This document shows positions 38,667 to 52,619 of a stretch of DNA of 64,000 bases, in pieces. The notes under the pieces are model-generated. The model was not told where the DNA came from and did no database searches. It was given only the letters and a program-made list of their open reading frames with translations. The first letter of the stretch is position 1, and each line of letters starts with the position of its first letter. Made by a program: the position numbers and the translations under genes. Source of the stretch: Erythrocercus mccallii (lineage: Eukaryota; Chordata; Aves; Passeriformes; Dicruridae); the NCBI GenBank assembly GCA_013397435.1, contig VZRG01001577.1, positions 112,472 through 176,471 of the forward strand, read 5' to 3'.

Positions 38667-41600
38667 GTTTTGTTTTTTAAAGAAAAACACCACGTATTAG
38701 GAATCTTTATGCACGCACATGTACATGCACAATTTCCAAGAAAGTGCTATTTTCAAGCAAATTGTATGAAATGTAAAATTAACAAAATGCAAATAATATA
38801 AACAATCTAAATTAAATATTAAAACAATGCTATATTTGAATGACTGGATTTTATTTTCACAAGAAGCTAAACTATAAAGCATTCTTACCAATGCAACACC
38901 CAGCTGTTTGGTGCTTAGCAGTGGAATAACATTATTCTAGTGCAGCTGCTGTTATTGTTTGCTGTATTTCTGCCAACTCGTGGAAGCCAGAGATGTTCGT
39001 CTCGCAGAGAGGGACAGCTCTGATGAAAGCTCCAGTTTGACAGATGCTCCCATCAACAACTTTGTTCCTCTGATTGACTACACGGTATTTTAGGCAAATT
39101 AACCTGTCCAAAAAAAATCTTTATTGCTATGCTTGTGGCACAGATGGAATTATGAACTTGACAATGCTGGGTACTGGCTTAGCAATTAACTGAGATGTTT
39201 CAATAGACTAATGAACTTTCATTCAAAGCATGCTCCCTGTCAGGAGAAGAGACAGGCTGTTGTTTGAGAAAGTGTTACAGAATGTCAAATAGATCTTGAC
39301 AATGATGCTACTATGAAATCTGAAATATTAGAAAGGCACAGAAAGGAAGTCATTTAACACCTTTATAATCCCGGGTGATCCGAGATGAATCTTTATTATC
39401 GAAGTCTGAAACTCTATCGCATTTTACAGTCCTTTTGCTGTAATTCACACTCTGGATAATAACAGTTCTCAGTCACTACAGCTGTTCCATTTTGAATGGT
39501 CACGCATTATAGAGGAGGAAAGAAAAAAATCAAGCCATTATTCTTCTGTTTTATGAAGATATTAACATCCAACTAAATAATTAGCTAAGAAACTATTACA
39601 GGAAACCTAAATGATCTGAAACAGTACGGTTAAAAGAAGAACTATGTGTAATTAGTGTACACAGACAGATATTAAAGGGATTGATTTGCTTGGGGAGAAA
39701 TGAAGGTTCTAGGGTAGGCTGAAGAAAACATACAGAGATGACTTAAAAACATGCATTTGATAAACTGAATTGACATTTCTGGGATCCAACCTATACAGTA
39801 CATGAACTGCTCTTAATGCAAGAACACTGGACAAATCTCATCCTCCATGGCCTAACTCCTGCACATTTCCAGGATGGGGGACAGGAGGAGCAGGCCAGAG
39901 AGTTCTCTCACCTATATTTTTCAATTCAATTTATTCAACACAGGCAATCTATTCTTTAATTTTTTGAGAGCTGCATGATATTCCTTTTGTTGGGGAGTAG
40001 CTAAACCTGTCCCATTACAGGTACATAACTCTGGGTAAAAACGTGCACTGTGACAAAATATAATCCACTTTTCCCTACACACCTCGCAAACAGCTTGATT
40101 CTCATCATAAAATATTAAAGCTTAATATTGCAGTTGGTTCCTTCTGAGTATCAAGTCTTGGAGTAGCCCCAAGCATGTCAAACACGCATTGGAAATGCTA
40201 CATTTCTAAAGCAAGGCAACGTGTTAACTGATATTCTGCAATATTTAGTCTAAAAACCTTCAAACAGTTTTAAAAATTCTTGAAACCATTAACTACTTGA
40301 TGACTTAATAGCACTAAAATGACCATTAAACTTTAGAGTGGGCTTTTTAAAAAGTCATTAATAAATAAAATAATATGAAAATACTGCTCTGCTACTATAT
40401 TTAATCCTACAACTGGAAAATTGCTTCTCCTACTTAATCTAACTGCAATATTCCCACTGGTTTCAAAGTAATTCCACATATTAGCTTGTAACTTGGACAA
40501 GTGCCATACCAGAGAGATTCTTTGAGCTGACAAATTAATAAACCAGGTAAGATGGGCAAACAGCCCTGACCTGTGTGTTTCTCCACCTTTCAGGCACACC
40601 AAGGGCAAGGCTGGATCTCTGGATGTCACTCACTCACTGCTCCAGAGCAAAGCCCAACCCCTCCTCCACACAAACCACTGGATAAATCATCTATCCTGAC
40701 TCCTTTCTCAAACTGTTACATGCTGCTTGCATCTATTCCTCTTGAAATGATGCTCACAGCCATAAGTATCACAATTAATTATGCAGACTATTATTGTACA
40801 TGACATACCTGTTTCTTACATTTAACCATCAGAGCAAGCTGTTTAGCTATGACAAATGGGAATACATGTTTCCAGTGCTCTACTTTTCATTAAAGAAGAG
40901 ACTCACAGAAAACAGGCTACTTTTGTTGACCAGAATCAAATAGGAATGTTTTCTATCCACTGCCTCATAGGTTCCTTCCAAAATTTCCTGTTTCACGCAA
41001 TTCCCCAATATCAATTTATGAACATTTCTTTATCTCTGGAGACGTAATACAAAACCTGAAGCAGTCAGAAGGCAAACATCCATTTGAGCATCTTTCAGCT
41101 ACACATAATATTCAGCAACACATTCCTCACCTAAACTGCTCCCCCCGATGCCATTGGATCAAGTGATGAAACACCAGAGTTCGGAGCTAAAGGGGACAAC
41201 CCAAAGCAAAAAGGGCTCGGGAAAGAGACTGTGTGAGGAATTACTCCAGCCAGAACAGGGAAGGTAGGCTGAATCCTTCGAGAGGAACAGCAGCCCTGTT
41301 AGTAGCAAGTGGAAGGTCCACAGAAAGCCCTGTTCAGAGGCAAAAAATAATGGAGATCCCTTTGTTTAAAGGTGGTAGAAGAGCAAAAAGCTCAGAGGAC
41401 CTTTGGCACCCTGCTGAGATCAGTGCAGTATTTGTGTCCCAAAGCACCTGGTTGATATTCTTCAGCACAGTGGCTGGGGAGCAGGATGTCAGGCCGGAGC
41501 TCTGCGGAACCGCTCTGTCTGTCAGGGATCTGTCGTTGAACAGGGAGAAGTGGGCAGACAACCTATTGACTACACAGATCGATTCCTTTTGTTATCCTGG

Positions 41601-44600
41601 CCCATGAAACTCTGCCAAATTTCAGTGCCAGTAAAATCATCTGAAATTCCCTTTTAACTTGAGGATGAGGTTTCCAGCTCTTTAAAGCAGCCTGCTCTGA
41701 TATCAGGCAATGCAAAGACACTGCTGAAAGAACACTGCAGTGAAAGGCCAAGGAAAGTTCTGTTTGCCAGCAAGTGGAGTTGAAAGGCTTGCCTTGGGAA
41801 CTGTAATCAAACGGCCAGATTAAAGCAGTGCTGGATCTCCTGAAGTCCACAGGAATCCTCAGGAAGGCCCTGCTCACGCCCCAAGAAGACAATGAGTCAG
41901 CGGCTGCTCGCTCTGCTTGAAAAGCTCCTCTATTTCTCCCTGCATTTCATTCGTAGCACACCAAAGATGAAAGACCTGGGGACTGTCACATGCCTGGTAC
42001 CTCCTGAAGCACGGGGTGCGTCAGAGGGCAGAGCAATGAGCTCCACTACACAGGAGGAGAGTCAAGCTGGGGGGGCTGGAGAGGGGCCACTGATGGAACA
42101 GCAAGAGTGGAGAGCCACAGCCCCACAGCCAGCAAATGATGGGACTCACCCTGTGTGAGGACAGCTCCTGGATGCACTCCGTGGTGCTTTGAAGTGATGG
42201 AAAGAGGAGAAGGCAGCATTACCTGAACGAGGAACATATCTAGAGCTATATAAACACAAACGTATAGACATCAAAATATTTACAGCTGTAGGCTTTCGTA
42301 AATCACTGCGCTGCCTTCAGTCTGCAAAACATTGCTGGTGATTTCAACAGCTAATTACTCGGTATTCCCCCCCCTCATTCTCCTAGTTCTTTATTCACTA
42401 TAAAAATGACAGTTGTAACTCCTATAAAATGTTGATTGAATTTGAGACACTTGGTAAATTTACCATCACCCCTTCCAAAGCAAAATTAAGGAACGCCCTA
42501 CCAACCTGTTCCTGATTTATAAATTAATTGTACTTCCTGACACACAAATTAAATGTGTTGCTTTGGCACGGTGGTGAACTGAAGCCAGACTTGCATTTTA
42601 TGGAAATCTATGACAAATGGGCTAATAAGGATTCTTTATTTTTCATTTACCAAGTTCCATCTTTCTGTATGAGCAATATACCATATAGAAGATGATTTGA
42701 GCTTTTCTCTGCAGATAAATCTGAGATACTCTCCCTTATTTTTTATTTAACTACTGACTGTTCAAAAACTCCTTTCTTAAAGCTGAGCCCTAAACAATCT
42801 TTCTCTTTCATTTTTCACAGCACAGCTTTTTACTTTCTTGAGTCATCAAACCAACAACTACAGTCCCATTTTGGCTGAAATGGTGAAAAGGTGTTTCAGT
42901 GCTTGCTGCTGCCCAGTTGTAATAATTGTGGGTGTAAACGCATGCCCTTGTTTCAGAATTGGGAGCTGGAGACTGCATCCTGCCCATTATATTTAATTAT
43001 CACCATAAGCTCTCCTCCTCCTGCCTATTCCCATGATGGATCACAACTCATATTACATTAGCAAATTTTTTTATGTGGGCACCATTTCCTTATTATGGTT
43101 TGCATTGTGCTTAGCACAGTAGGACTCTGTCCCTATGTGGCATCATAAAACAGTAAGCATAAAATAATAGTAGTAATTATCAGTAGAAAATAATTAGATG
43201 AAAAAGAATGTGACCTCCCAGTGACAAATCACATAAAACCCCAGTACATAAAGCATTCAGGACTCTTAAAAGCATCAGCACCAGCAGAAGTCATGCTGGC
43301 GATAAAGACAAGGCAAGAGGCCATGGATGGAAATATTGTAATGCCCTCTGGGAGCATTTCCCTCCACTGCAGGCACATCTGTGCTCCCCTGTAATGGGGA
43401 AAGACAGGCTCACCTGGAAGGCGGTGAGTCACCCACAGAGCATCTCTGTCCGCACACACTGAATGGGGGGAGAATGGGGTTCTGACTGCATCACCTCATT
43501 TGGAGACCATCTCTAAAGGATTGAAGCACTCCTCTCTGAAAAATGGGGCATGGGCAGCATGCAGGAGCCTCCTAAGAAAGCTGCTTTTTGCCACTGAACC
43601 TGCAACGTTCTGCTCTGAACCTCTGTTAGACAACAACTCAGTATTTTGAGAGAGGTTGCTCAGCAATTCAGAAGATGACACATCGGGAAGCAGCGTGCAC
43701 CTTGCAGAGCACTTAATGCTCAATTCAGACATTCAGAAACAGAAGCTTTTCAGAGAGTCAGTGATGAGCCACAGCAGCCACCCAGGGTCCTGCCCAGCAT
43801 CGCTGGTGATGTCACTCACCACAGCTCCCCTGATCACAATCACAGCTAAACACTAGACTTGAGCTGAGGAGCCGTCTCATGGTTTCTTTTGTTCAGAGGT
43901 CTCTATGTACCTATTTCCCATTTTTCAGCCAGGCAACATGAAAACACTAATAGAAAAGAAGCATCCCCACGAAGGCGATAATGAGATGGTAAATCTAGAG
44001 ATTCTCCTGGAGTTCCTGTAAGCAACAAAAAAGGAGCTGTTTGAAGTAGAAGTTTCTGTCAGAAACACAGAGAGTAATCTTTTAAATACTACATTTATTC
44101 CATAAAAATATTTCAGTGAGGCTGCACAGGCTACATGCTTGCAAGGGAGCCTCTGCAACCCTCTGGGTAATGAGCCCACAGTCAGTTCCAGCCAGGAGCT
44201 CCAGGATCATGCTGCATCTGCTCTATAGACAGAAGGTGCAAGAGGTTTGAGTCCAGCAGTTCCCATCCCTGGGGCAGAGGGCATACGTGGCTGTGCCACT
44301 GCAGAACAGTTTCCTCCATCTCCACTGACCTGGCCCTATATCAGCACTTTCTCTTTTCCCTGTAATACCTAGAAATGACCTATTTATTTGATGTGCAGCT
44401 CAGTGCCTTAAGAACTTTGCCATTAGTGATGGAATTTGCATCCTCACTAATGCTTGGGCTGTGGAATAATCAAAAAAACCCATTAAAAATATTAATGAAT
44501 CTGTCACTAAATGGCGCATTTTTAATGGCACCTGCTGTACGAAACCAAGTGTGCTGTGAGCAAAAAGGATGTTTATTGAAAAGAATGTTTAGTTTGCAAA

Positions 44601-45330
44601 GCTTGGGTGCTGTCCAGCCTGACTGGCTTTATGCATTAAGCAAATCCTTGTCCAGAGATTCCAACACAATTTCCTCTCATTAGTGTGAAGTGAGTGACAT
44701 TTTGAACCTTTGTGGGAAGGCATGTTTCAAGAAACCAGAGAAGCTGGTGTCTGGAAGGTAACCACAGGGTCATTACTGCCACTGTGATGGGTGAGAACTC
44801 AATAGCAGCTATAAAAAATGACCTATGAGAGCATCCATGGAAATTATTCCTTCCAGGACTTACAGCACAGCCTGAAAAATGCACTTTATAACTGAGTATA
44901 GAGACTGTTAACCAGCTATGCTCTCTCATGACCATACCCTTCTTTCCCCTTGAACACTGAGAAGGTGGGAATGGACCTCTCCCCAAAGGTACAGAAAATA
45001 CATCCCTTTACCAACAGCCCTACTGGCAATGGGAAAGAGATGGTTTTGCCCAAGTCTGTGGGCTCTGCTTTGGGAAGCAGCAGCTGGCTCGCTCACTTTC
45101 ACCGCCTCAGAGGCATAATTCCCTTCTTCAGCTGGAAAGGGGAAAAAGCTTTCTCTCCTTACTCCCTTCTTTGAAAAACCTCAAACACAGAGTGCTATGA
45201 GGGGAGGACTGCTGGTACTCCACTGCTTCCCCAGAGCCCCGAGCTGCTGTAACTCAGCTGAGCACCATCTACTGAAACAATCGTTTGTTTATATTAAATC
45301 TTACTTCAAACATGGTAATGGTATCATTTT

Positions 45331-45376
45331 ATATTTATACAGAGCTATTCATCCCAGAGGAACCCAAAATGTTTCA
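45331..45376 (+). mobile_element. Possible ancient SINE-type tail, copy 3
   Basis: 'atatttatacagagctattc' followed by 'atcccagaggaacccaaaat' and 'gttt' resembles 'atttatatagcgccttt-catcccgaggaatcccaaag-gcttt'. This is a short match by eye and the weakest of the three related fragments. Confidence 0.3.
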
Positions 45377-47299
45377 GCTACTTATGGGCAGCAGCTGTTT
45401 AATAGCGGATGGTATGACTGCACAGCAGTGCAGGGCAGGAGCAGGCAAGAGCTCCACATCCAACAGAAACTGCAGGGGGAATTCAGGCAGGTGAAACTGA
45501 ATTACCCAAATCGCAATTTAGCCAAGACGCCTGGGGCTAACATCTCTCTGCTCACAAAATGTTGCCCTTAACAATTCGGAGGGCATTCATCTGTTGACAA
45601 ATAGAGAGAAATGTCTTTGGGTATTCATGCAGCTTGCTCAACTCAGAAGCAAATTGAAAATTATAATAAAGCCTGTTCCACATTCTTCATTCATTAAAGC
45701 TGTGTTTGTGCCACGTTATTTCTGGGCACATTAGCATCTGCTGGGAAGAGCTCATTAAATGACCATTAGCCTGCTCTCCTCTCCTTCCAAGACAGTGCAG
45801 GAGCTGAAAGTCTGTCCTTCCTCCATGGCACCACACGTGGAAATGCCAACAGGATAGGATTTCATTTTGGCAAGAGAGATAACAGAAAGTTTTTTCTTGG
45901 AAGCAGCTGTGAAACAGAAGGAAGGAAGTGCAGGAAAAAAACGTTGCTGAATAGCAAGCCTAGGAAAAAGTATTGCCAAAAAGTAAAGTCATCGAGGAAC
46001 AATTGCAGTCACCCACAAAATAAAACAGGGACAACCCTGGCCACTGATCAACAGATTTGCCTCAAACTCCGAGATCCCTGGTCCATCAGCAAGTCAAAAG
46101 GTAATTTAGGGTGTTGAAATGACCCTTACAGTAATGGAGCTGAAGAAACATTGCTTGGCCTCAGAGTTTTGCCAGACCCATCCGTAACAAAACCACATCT
46201 GCAGCAACCAGAGCTGGCTGCAGAATTGACACAGCCTGAGCTCCATGGAGGAGAACTTGTGGGAACAACTGAGTTGATGAGAGAATGAGGAAGAATCAGA
46301 TTTGACATGGGAAGCACCAAAACACAAAGCAATTCTCAAGGTCTCATGGTTGCCACAGTACAGATCAGCTCTGAGATAAGCTAGAGGTGACACATTTACA
46401 TTGCTTTGCTTTTCTTCTCAAAACAAATTACTTCTCACTCCTACCAGCAGAGCACAAAACGTGAGCTGGAGTTAACAGACACAAAAGTAATATTGCAGCT
46501 GCAGGAATGAAAAGATGGGAAGAACCTTGCACTCCAAAAGTAAATAAAAGAAGTTGAGAGCTAAAAAATTATATTTGGGGATTTTTATTTTATGGAAGTC
46601 TTTCCTAGTGGAGAGAGTCCATCAGGGTACTGGTTTTATGGCCTTTACAAACATTACTGGTTCATGTCTTCTCCCTCTTTTTGATTTACAAGGAATATTT
46701 GCTTTACAAAGATATTGATCTGCAAGGAATTACAAGCAATAATAAGGAGTAACAGAAATTGTCATACAGGAGCATGGCTCTACAGTTATCTCCCTTCTTA
46801 TCACGTCTGTGATACTCTTCCTAAGCATCCAATTTGGAGTAAAGTTCAAAAGAGTCTGTGAGTGGCAGTCATGGAATAATCCAACAACCATCCTCATGAC
46901 CACTTAAAATCTGCAGATTTACCAGCCCAGGAGATTATGCCTTTCCCTGGATTTATGGCTGTTTGGGGCTTTAGCCTCATTTCTCAAAGGACCAGTATTA
47001 AAGAATCTCAGTGTCTCTTTGCTCCCCTCACGCACACCCCTGCAGAAACTTTGAGCCCACTTCAGCTGACCAGAAAGACAAAGATCTCAAGAACTTTTAT
47101 CAACAGGTTCCAGAAAAAAAACCCAAAAAGCTCACCGAGGAGAGCTGCAGTGCGAGCTCAGCTCCTGCCCAATTCCCAGGCATCCCCCTGGGACAGAGCC
47201 CCCAGGAATGCTCAGCCATGGCCAGCACTGCTGCCACAGCACAGCTCTGGAGGAGGCAGCTCCAAGGGATGTGCCAGCAGGAAACCAGGCTCCAGCAGC

Positions 47300-47450
47300 T
47301 CACCTGCTTGTATCTGCCAATCTTCCTTGTCCTAACTGCCGCAGACAAACAGGTTTTGGAACCATCCCAATGATATTGTGTGTCAGAGAGTTCCACAGAC
47401 TAATTAGAAACTGCACAAAGGCTTTTCCTTCAGGGTGCCTTGGGTTTCTC
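47300..47450 (-). mobile_element. Possible old CR1-like fragment
   Basis: On the plus strand 'gagagttccacagactaatt' followed by 'agaaactgcacaaaggcttt' and 'tccttcagggtgcc' loosely resembles the reverse complement of the CR1 block around 'aaggaagaa-ttctt-actgtgagggtggtgaggcactggaac'. An old CR1 or L3 relative would explain it. Similarity is low, and a unique conserved sequence is the main alternative. Confidence 0.28.
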
Positions 47451-47494
47451 TGACTATCCCCCCCCCTTCCCTGCAACCCAGAAGGAATTAGATA

Positions 47495-47509
47495 GTCTGC
47501 ATCGCAGAC
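47495..47509. repeat. Small hairpin, 6-base arms
   Basis: gtctgc and gcagac are exact inverted arms with a three-base loop (atc), next to 'agtaattact'. Short enough to be chance. Confidence 0.6.
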
Positions 47510-49941
47510 AGTAATTACTATCACCCTCTCCTCTTAATTGATCTGGCTCCAGTGAGCAATAAGAAATTAAAATAATTAGCAGACACACCTAGTGTTCCTG
47601 AAGTCCCACCTACACTTTGGAGTCTATTTACTTTAGAATCAGCCGGGTCCATCTTTTCCCAGCCTCACCACATCTGGCTCGCCAAGCTTGGAGAAGTTTC
47701 CCAACGCATCCATAAAACCCAGCTGTGGCTGCTGTATCGGGCAAGTGCTCCATCACCAGCAGGGGTGAAACAGCTCTTCCTGAGGGCTCATTTGGACAGC
47801 AAGGGAGGCTCAGTGCTCTCCTGTGCCCTGGAGAGACAGAGCATTATGGGCAACTCTTCACGCTGTCAACATTTATACGTTTGCTCTACTTTCGCAGAGA
47901 AACACACACATCCAGGTTGGGAAGAGAAGCTAAAGTCTTGGAATAAAAATAGCATATTTAAGGGATTAATTTCAGTTTTGTTCCTAGTGATTTCAGCATT
48001 GCATTAATTAATGTTCCATCTTGACTGCTGAGCATGGACAGATTTATTTTATTTTAATAGGAGGAGAGAGCTTTGAGCACCATGTGGTTTTTCCCAAGCA
48101 CTTGCTCCTCCAGTAGCTAAATGTGGAGATATATATCACTTAAAGTAAATTGTGCCCTCTCTCTGCCCTTAGCAAATAGTCACTGGTTTTGTTTTTTTTT
48201 TTAATTTTTTCCTTCTATGCACAAATAATCTGCATCTATTGCCCTCCTTTCAAGAAACAAGAGAAAATCCAGACCCCAGCAAAGTTCAATCTTCCCCTCC
48301 CTGCACTCTGTAAATTTAGTCAACAATATTAATCCACATCGAACAATTCTGCAGAGTACAACAACAAGCTGGTTACACAGACAGGGATGCACTTGGAATT
48401 TAAATGAGCTCCTGTTATTCTCATTCTCTCCAAGCCCGCACAGTGCTGAACAAGCCTGTCTAATGTCCCTTTAACACAGAAAAAAAATAAATTTAAAATT
48501 TTTTTAACTATTCTGCTAGTACTATTGTCTGTACTCCTGAAGGAGAGTTTCTTGATTTGCCTTCCCTCCCCAATTAAAGGCAGTCATCAAAGATACACAT
48601 TGACCCAGTTGTCTTGACAATGCTTTATGATTAAAAGACTCAAATACCTTCAGCTTATCGTGCATTTAAAAATATAATGAAAACAAAGAGTAATTTAACA
48701 TTCTGCAAGTTTTTTGTTTCTTTATCCCTTCTACTTTGAAATTCTTTTATTTTTTTTTTATTCCTATTGCAATGCTACTAATGAGGGCAACTCCAATACT
48801 CCTTGTGCTAGGAGCTGTAGAAACAAAAATGATAGAATATGCTCTTATTTAACCTGCATTCACACTATACATTCTCCCACCCTCAAGTCAACATATTGTG
48901 TAATGGTTGGACCAATGCCTATCAGGGAAATGGTGAACATTTGTGCATATTTAAGTCAAATTAGGTCATAGTCTGTTCTTCCTGCACAACACTCACTGAA
49001 TTAAAACACGTTATATCCCCCTGTCTCCTTTTCTCCAGCACGTCAAGGGATTATTGGAGAAAAAAGAAGAGATGCTGGCTACCTTTCAAAGTTCATCTGT
49101 GTGTGTCCTCTTGAACAGCATCAGGTGCATAAATTAATGTGGACTGTGCCCCACTGCCTTCACAGCACCCCTTCCACCAATGCGCTCATTAGGGAACTCT
49201 CTGACCCTGCACCAATAATCTCCATCCCTTGCTCTCTTCTAGCACTCACTGCAAGCAGCCTGCTGCCTTGAACATCCAGGGAAGCCTTTCCATGGGTTCA
49301 CATGGATACAGGAACAAGGATGGCACTGACAGGCACCAGTGTCCAGGGCCTGCAGATTCCCTTCCATTGGGGCAGTAACAGAAGTGAAGACAAAGATTAA
49401 GAGAAATGTTGGAATACTGACTGTGTGAAATAAAACCAGCCCTAGGGCTGAAGATAAATTCCTTCGTTAGGGCCACCCCCTAGACAAAAGTCCAGTTACA
49501 CTCTGGCCCTACAACACTGTACCCCAAAACAAAAACCATAACGTAACCCAGAGTGGATATTTTCACAGTCAAAGCTGACTGCCATTGGTATGCTGAACTG
49601 CCTGTGACAAAGGAATGAGTTTGCTTTTCAAGGCCTAAATATTAAATAGCATTTTCTTTGAAAACTTTGCTTGAGAAAAAAAAACAACCCTTGCTCTCAT
49701 TTGAGCTAAAATTTTTTCTTGGTGTTTTCTCCTGGGCTCTTAGAGCTCCTTTACACATTTTGTTGAAAAGAAAGAAGGAAGAATTATGGTAATTTAATGT
49801 TTATTCTTCTTTGAGAACCATTCTTGGCTCTTCTGTATAAGTAACTAAATGTTCTTATTAGTCCTAACACACTGAAAAATACATTTTATTTGAGACTTCT
49901 CAGTGTGAAACCTATGGCAAACCAACTTGTGTCTCTTGTCC

Positions 49942-49955
49942 TTTTTTTTTTTTTT
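49942..49955. repeat. Poly-T tract, 14 bases
   Basis: An uninterrupted T14 run followed by CAACAG. It resembles a polypyrimidine tract and acceptor but has no supported exon. Confidence 0.85.
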
Positions 49956-50751
49956 CAACAGGAGTCTGATATTTCCCTCTATTTTTTTCTCGCCTGTTGT
50001 TCCAGCAGCAGCATCCCTCCAGGTAGTAAGGATGTGGAAGGACCATGCTGCTGTTGGGACAGCCAAGCTCTTTTCTGTGATCAGTCCAGCCCTTGCAGTC
50101 ATTTCTGTCTATCAGCACACAGAATCTGCTCTGCAGGCTCCACTGGGCTGGGCACACACCTTGGGAACAAACAGCAGCGCCAGGAGCTGATGCCACTATT
50201 CCCAGGAATACTGCTGGAGATGTTCCCAGGATCAATCCTCAGGAATTGCAAAGCCCTGGGATGCTCACATCACGCAGCCATACCTGTGCCACGGGGGCAG
50301 CCGCGATGAGAACTGCACGAACACGGCACATTCCTCTTGTTTTAACTGAAATGAGAGCCTCAGGAAAGATTGTAATTTCTGGAGAAAACCTCACATCTCC
50401 AGGTATCTGTGATAGTAAGTCAAACCATTTTCTTTTTTTTCCCCCAAGTCTGAAATTTCCATGCACTTTAGGCTAAAACACTTTCAAAAGAGCAGAAGGA
50501 CAGAGAGGTTGCTTGTGAAGTCAAGGAAGAGAAAAACGACAGTTCGAATTTTCAGTGGGTTGAACTGCCCAGTGGAAATATCTCTCACTTCTCACTAACG
50601 AGGTAGAAAGCTGAGAAGGAACTGTGCTCCTCACTCAAGTGAAAGAGAACATGAAAATTAAGTACAGCATCTGCTTCAGCATTGGCTTCAGAGACCTCAG
50701 CGAAGAGGAGCAGAGATCAAGCCAACCTGAATTTCAGCATCAGCTCCAAAT

Positions 50752-50844
50752 GTACCTCTCTGCCTTGGGGAAACTACAGTTCCTCCGCTGCCATTTTTTC
50801 TCCATCCATAAAACGATGATGATAATATTAATTACCCAAGGCAG
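50752..50844 (+). mobile_element. Probable MIR (CORE-SINE) fragment
   Basis: 'tacctctctgccttggggaa' and 'ttttttctccatccataaaa' followed by 'cgatgatgataatattaatt' and 'acccaag' resemble the MIR segment 'accttgggcaa', 'gtttcctcatctgtaaaatggg', 'gataataatagtacctacc' with small gaps. The later half, with the 'tccat-cataaaa-gatgataata' pattern, is the more convincing. Confidence 0.42.
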
Positions 50845-52619
50845 TTAAGCTGAGTATGGATTTTCTTCCCACATGTTTATTCCATATTATTATGGCACAT
50901 TTCTATAGAAGTATAATAGCAGAAATGTTTGAGCTTTTCTAATCTTTACCACACTACAGCTGCATTTGTAAGCACCCAGAGCTCAAATTGGCAAGTATTT
51001 GTTCTCTATTCTCATATTAATTTCAATAGGACTTCTGAGCACTGAGTGTTTTCAAGAGCAGTTTACATGCACAGGTCTCAGAGTAGCACATTGTCAGTGA
51101 ATGGAAATGAATACACGGTAAAAAATAACAGCTGCAAAACACAGGGGGATGTTCTACATCAGATGCAAAAATCCTCAAAAGAAAACTGTTCAGAAAAACT
51201 TGGGGTTTTTTTCTTTCTATGAAGTATGGAGATTAGCAGACATTAGGCACAAATACATAATATTCTACATGTATCTCTATAAACACATGATTTTCTGTCT
51301 TTCTAAAACTGTTCACAAAGGAAAGGAAAACTACACAAATGACTTGTTGATTGCACTGTGAATCTAAGAATTCTCTAATTATCGCTGACATCTCCTCATA
51401 ATTTCAGAAGCTAAGTCGTTTAAAAAAAGGAAATCAAATCCTGACACTAATAACTGTATCTTTCAAGTTATTTTCCCCCTCTCAGAACAGTAACTGCTTG
51501 TGTGTGCTAATAGTTCTTTTTTTCAATTTTTAAGCTACTTTTACAAACAAATGCAAATATTGATGATGCAAACTCTTAAGAACAGTAATCATTTTTCAAC
51601 ATAAACCTCTGGAAAAGGAAAAAGAAATCTGGGCTTGGGAAGCACATGCTGGGGCCTCTCTGCATTTTAAGAAACTCCCCGTGCATTTGAGGTGGGAAGC
51701 TGGGAGTTGAGAGCAGCCAAGCTCCACACACCTGCTCTGCTGTGTCTAAGCCTGGGCCAGATGAATTTGGGAACTGATGAGGTCTAAGCTGTCTTGCCAG
51801 CACACCTATTTATGAAATCCCTCCTGGCTCACCAGTCTGGGCCAGCAGAAGACACGACATCAACCAGAATCCAGTCCTTGGGAGGGATGGCAGCAGGATG
51901 CAGAGACATCTCCCATCTTTGGAGAACACAATTTTGGAGGTCAAGGCACTCTCCAGCATCAGTGGGAATGCAGGGATAAAGATAAATGTTCTCTGTCTGG
52001 CAAAGAGTTATTTAGCACATGCCAGAATACAGCAGTAAGGAACAGACAACTTTCTCCCTCGGAAAGACATTCCTTTCCTTCCTTGCAAATCCATTCTTAA
52101 TAAGAAACTTGCACAAAGAAAGGTGGCAGCATTCTTCCTTCCCACATTAAGGAGACGAAGCTCTGAATTCTCATTTTGTGGAAGAATGCTCCTTTAGAGA
52201 CACGATGCCTATAAATTTTTTTAAAGAGGCATCATTTCTGCATAGCACAGAGAGGTGAATTTGGATCGATGTTTACAAGATGGTAAGATGTTGCAGCCCA
52301 ACGGAATTAAATGCTCCATTTTTTAAAGAAGGCAATTCCTCAAGAACATCACTGAGGCTGGATCACAGAAAGGGGGAATGCCATGAACTCCCAATCTTCA
52401 GGCTGATCAAAATGCAACTTGTGCAGAAGAGGTTGGATGAACCTCAAGTGCACAGCTGTTTGTTTTACAGTTTTATTTTTTACATTCTGAAAGTTTATGT
52501 GATCTAATTAGCCATTTTATTTCACAAAAATACATTTTGTCACTGTTGGACTTGGAACAACTCAAATGCAAGGGGTTTCCTTATGGGAGAGGCAGACAGG
52601 CACATGGAAAATAAGCATT

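Larger units (their letters stand above)
33663..45330. other. Long non-coding stretch with conserved-looking AT-rich segments
   Basis: No gene recognised across about 11.6 kb. Segments at 35040-35260, 38880-39110, 39540-39690 and 42250-42370 are non-repetitive, AT-rich and contain homeodomain/POU/SOX-like words (TAATTA, ATTGTT, TTATGAATAAT), as conserved non-coding elements often do. Small repeats are a T/G tract (34285-34352), an 11-base tandem (36213-36239) and a 16-base direct repeat (38627-38666). A SINE-type tail candidate lies at 37905-37985. ORFs such as 41233-41607 and 37459-37860 have no known domains. Confidence 0.5.
45377..50751. other. Non-coding stretch, no gene seen
   Basis: Unique sequence with a GC-richer patch at about 47120-47300 whose overlapping ORFs on both strands have no known domain. 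A diverged CR1-like candidate lies at 47300-47450, followed by an AT-rich segment (47480-47600) with TAATTA motifs and a small hairpin. A T14 run at 49942-49955 precedes CAACAG in an acceptor-like arrangement, but no exon could be supported downstream. Confidence 0.5.

Noticed and set aside
46937..47373. Two overlapping plus-strand ORFs of 120-132 codons
   Set aside because: Both frames, and a minus-strand frame over 47100-47396, are open in a GC-rich patch, as expected from low stop-codon frequency. No domain was recognised.
49942..50110. T14 followed by CAACAG as a splice acceptor of a real exon
   Set aside because: The frames downstream overlap open frames on both strands and no donor or protein similarity was found.
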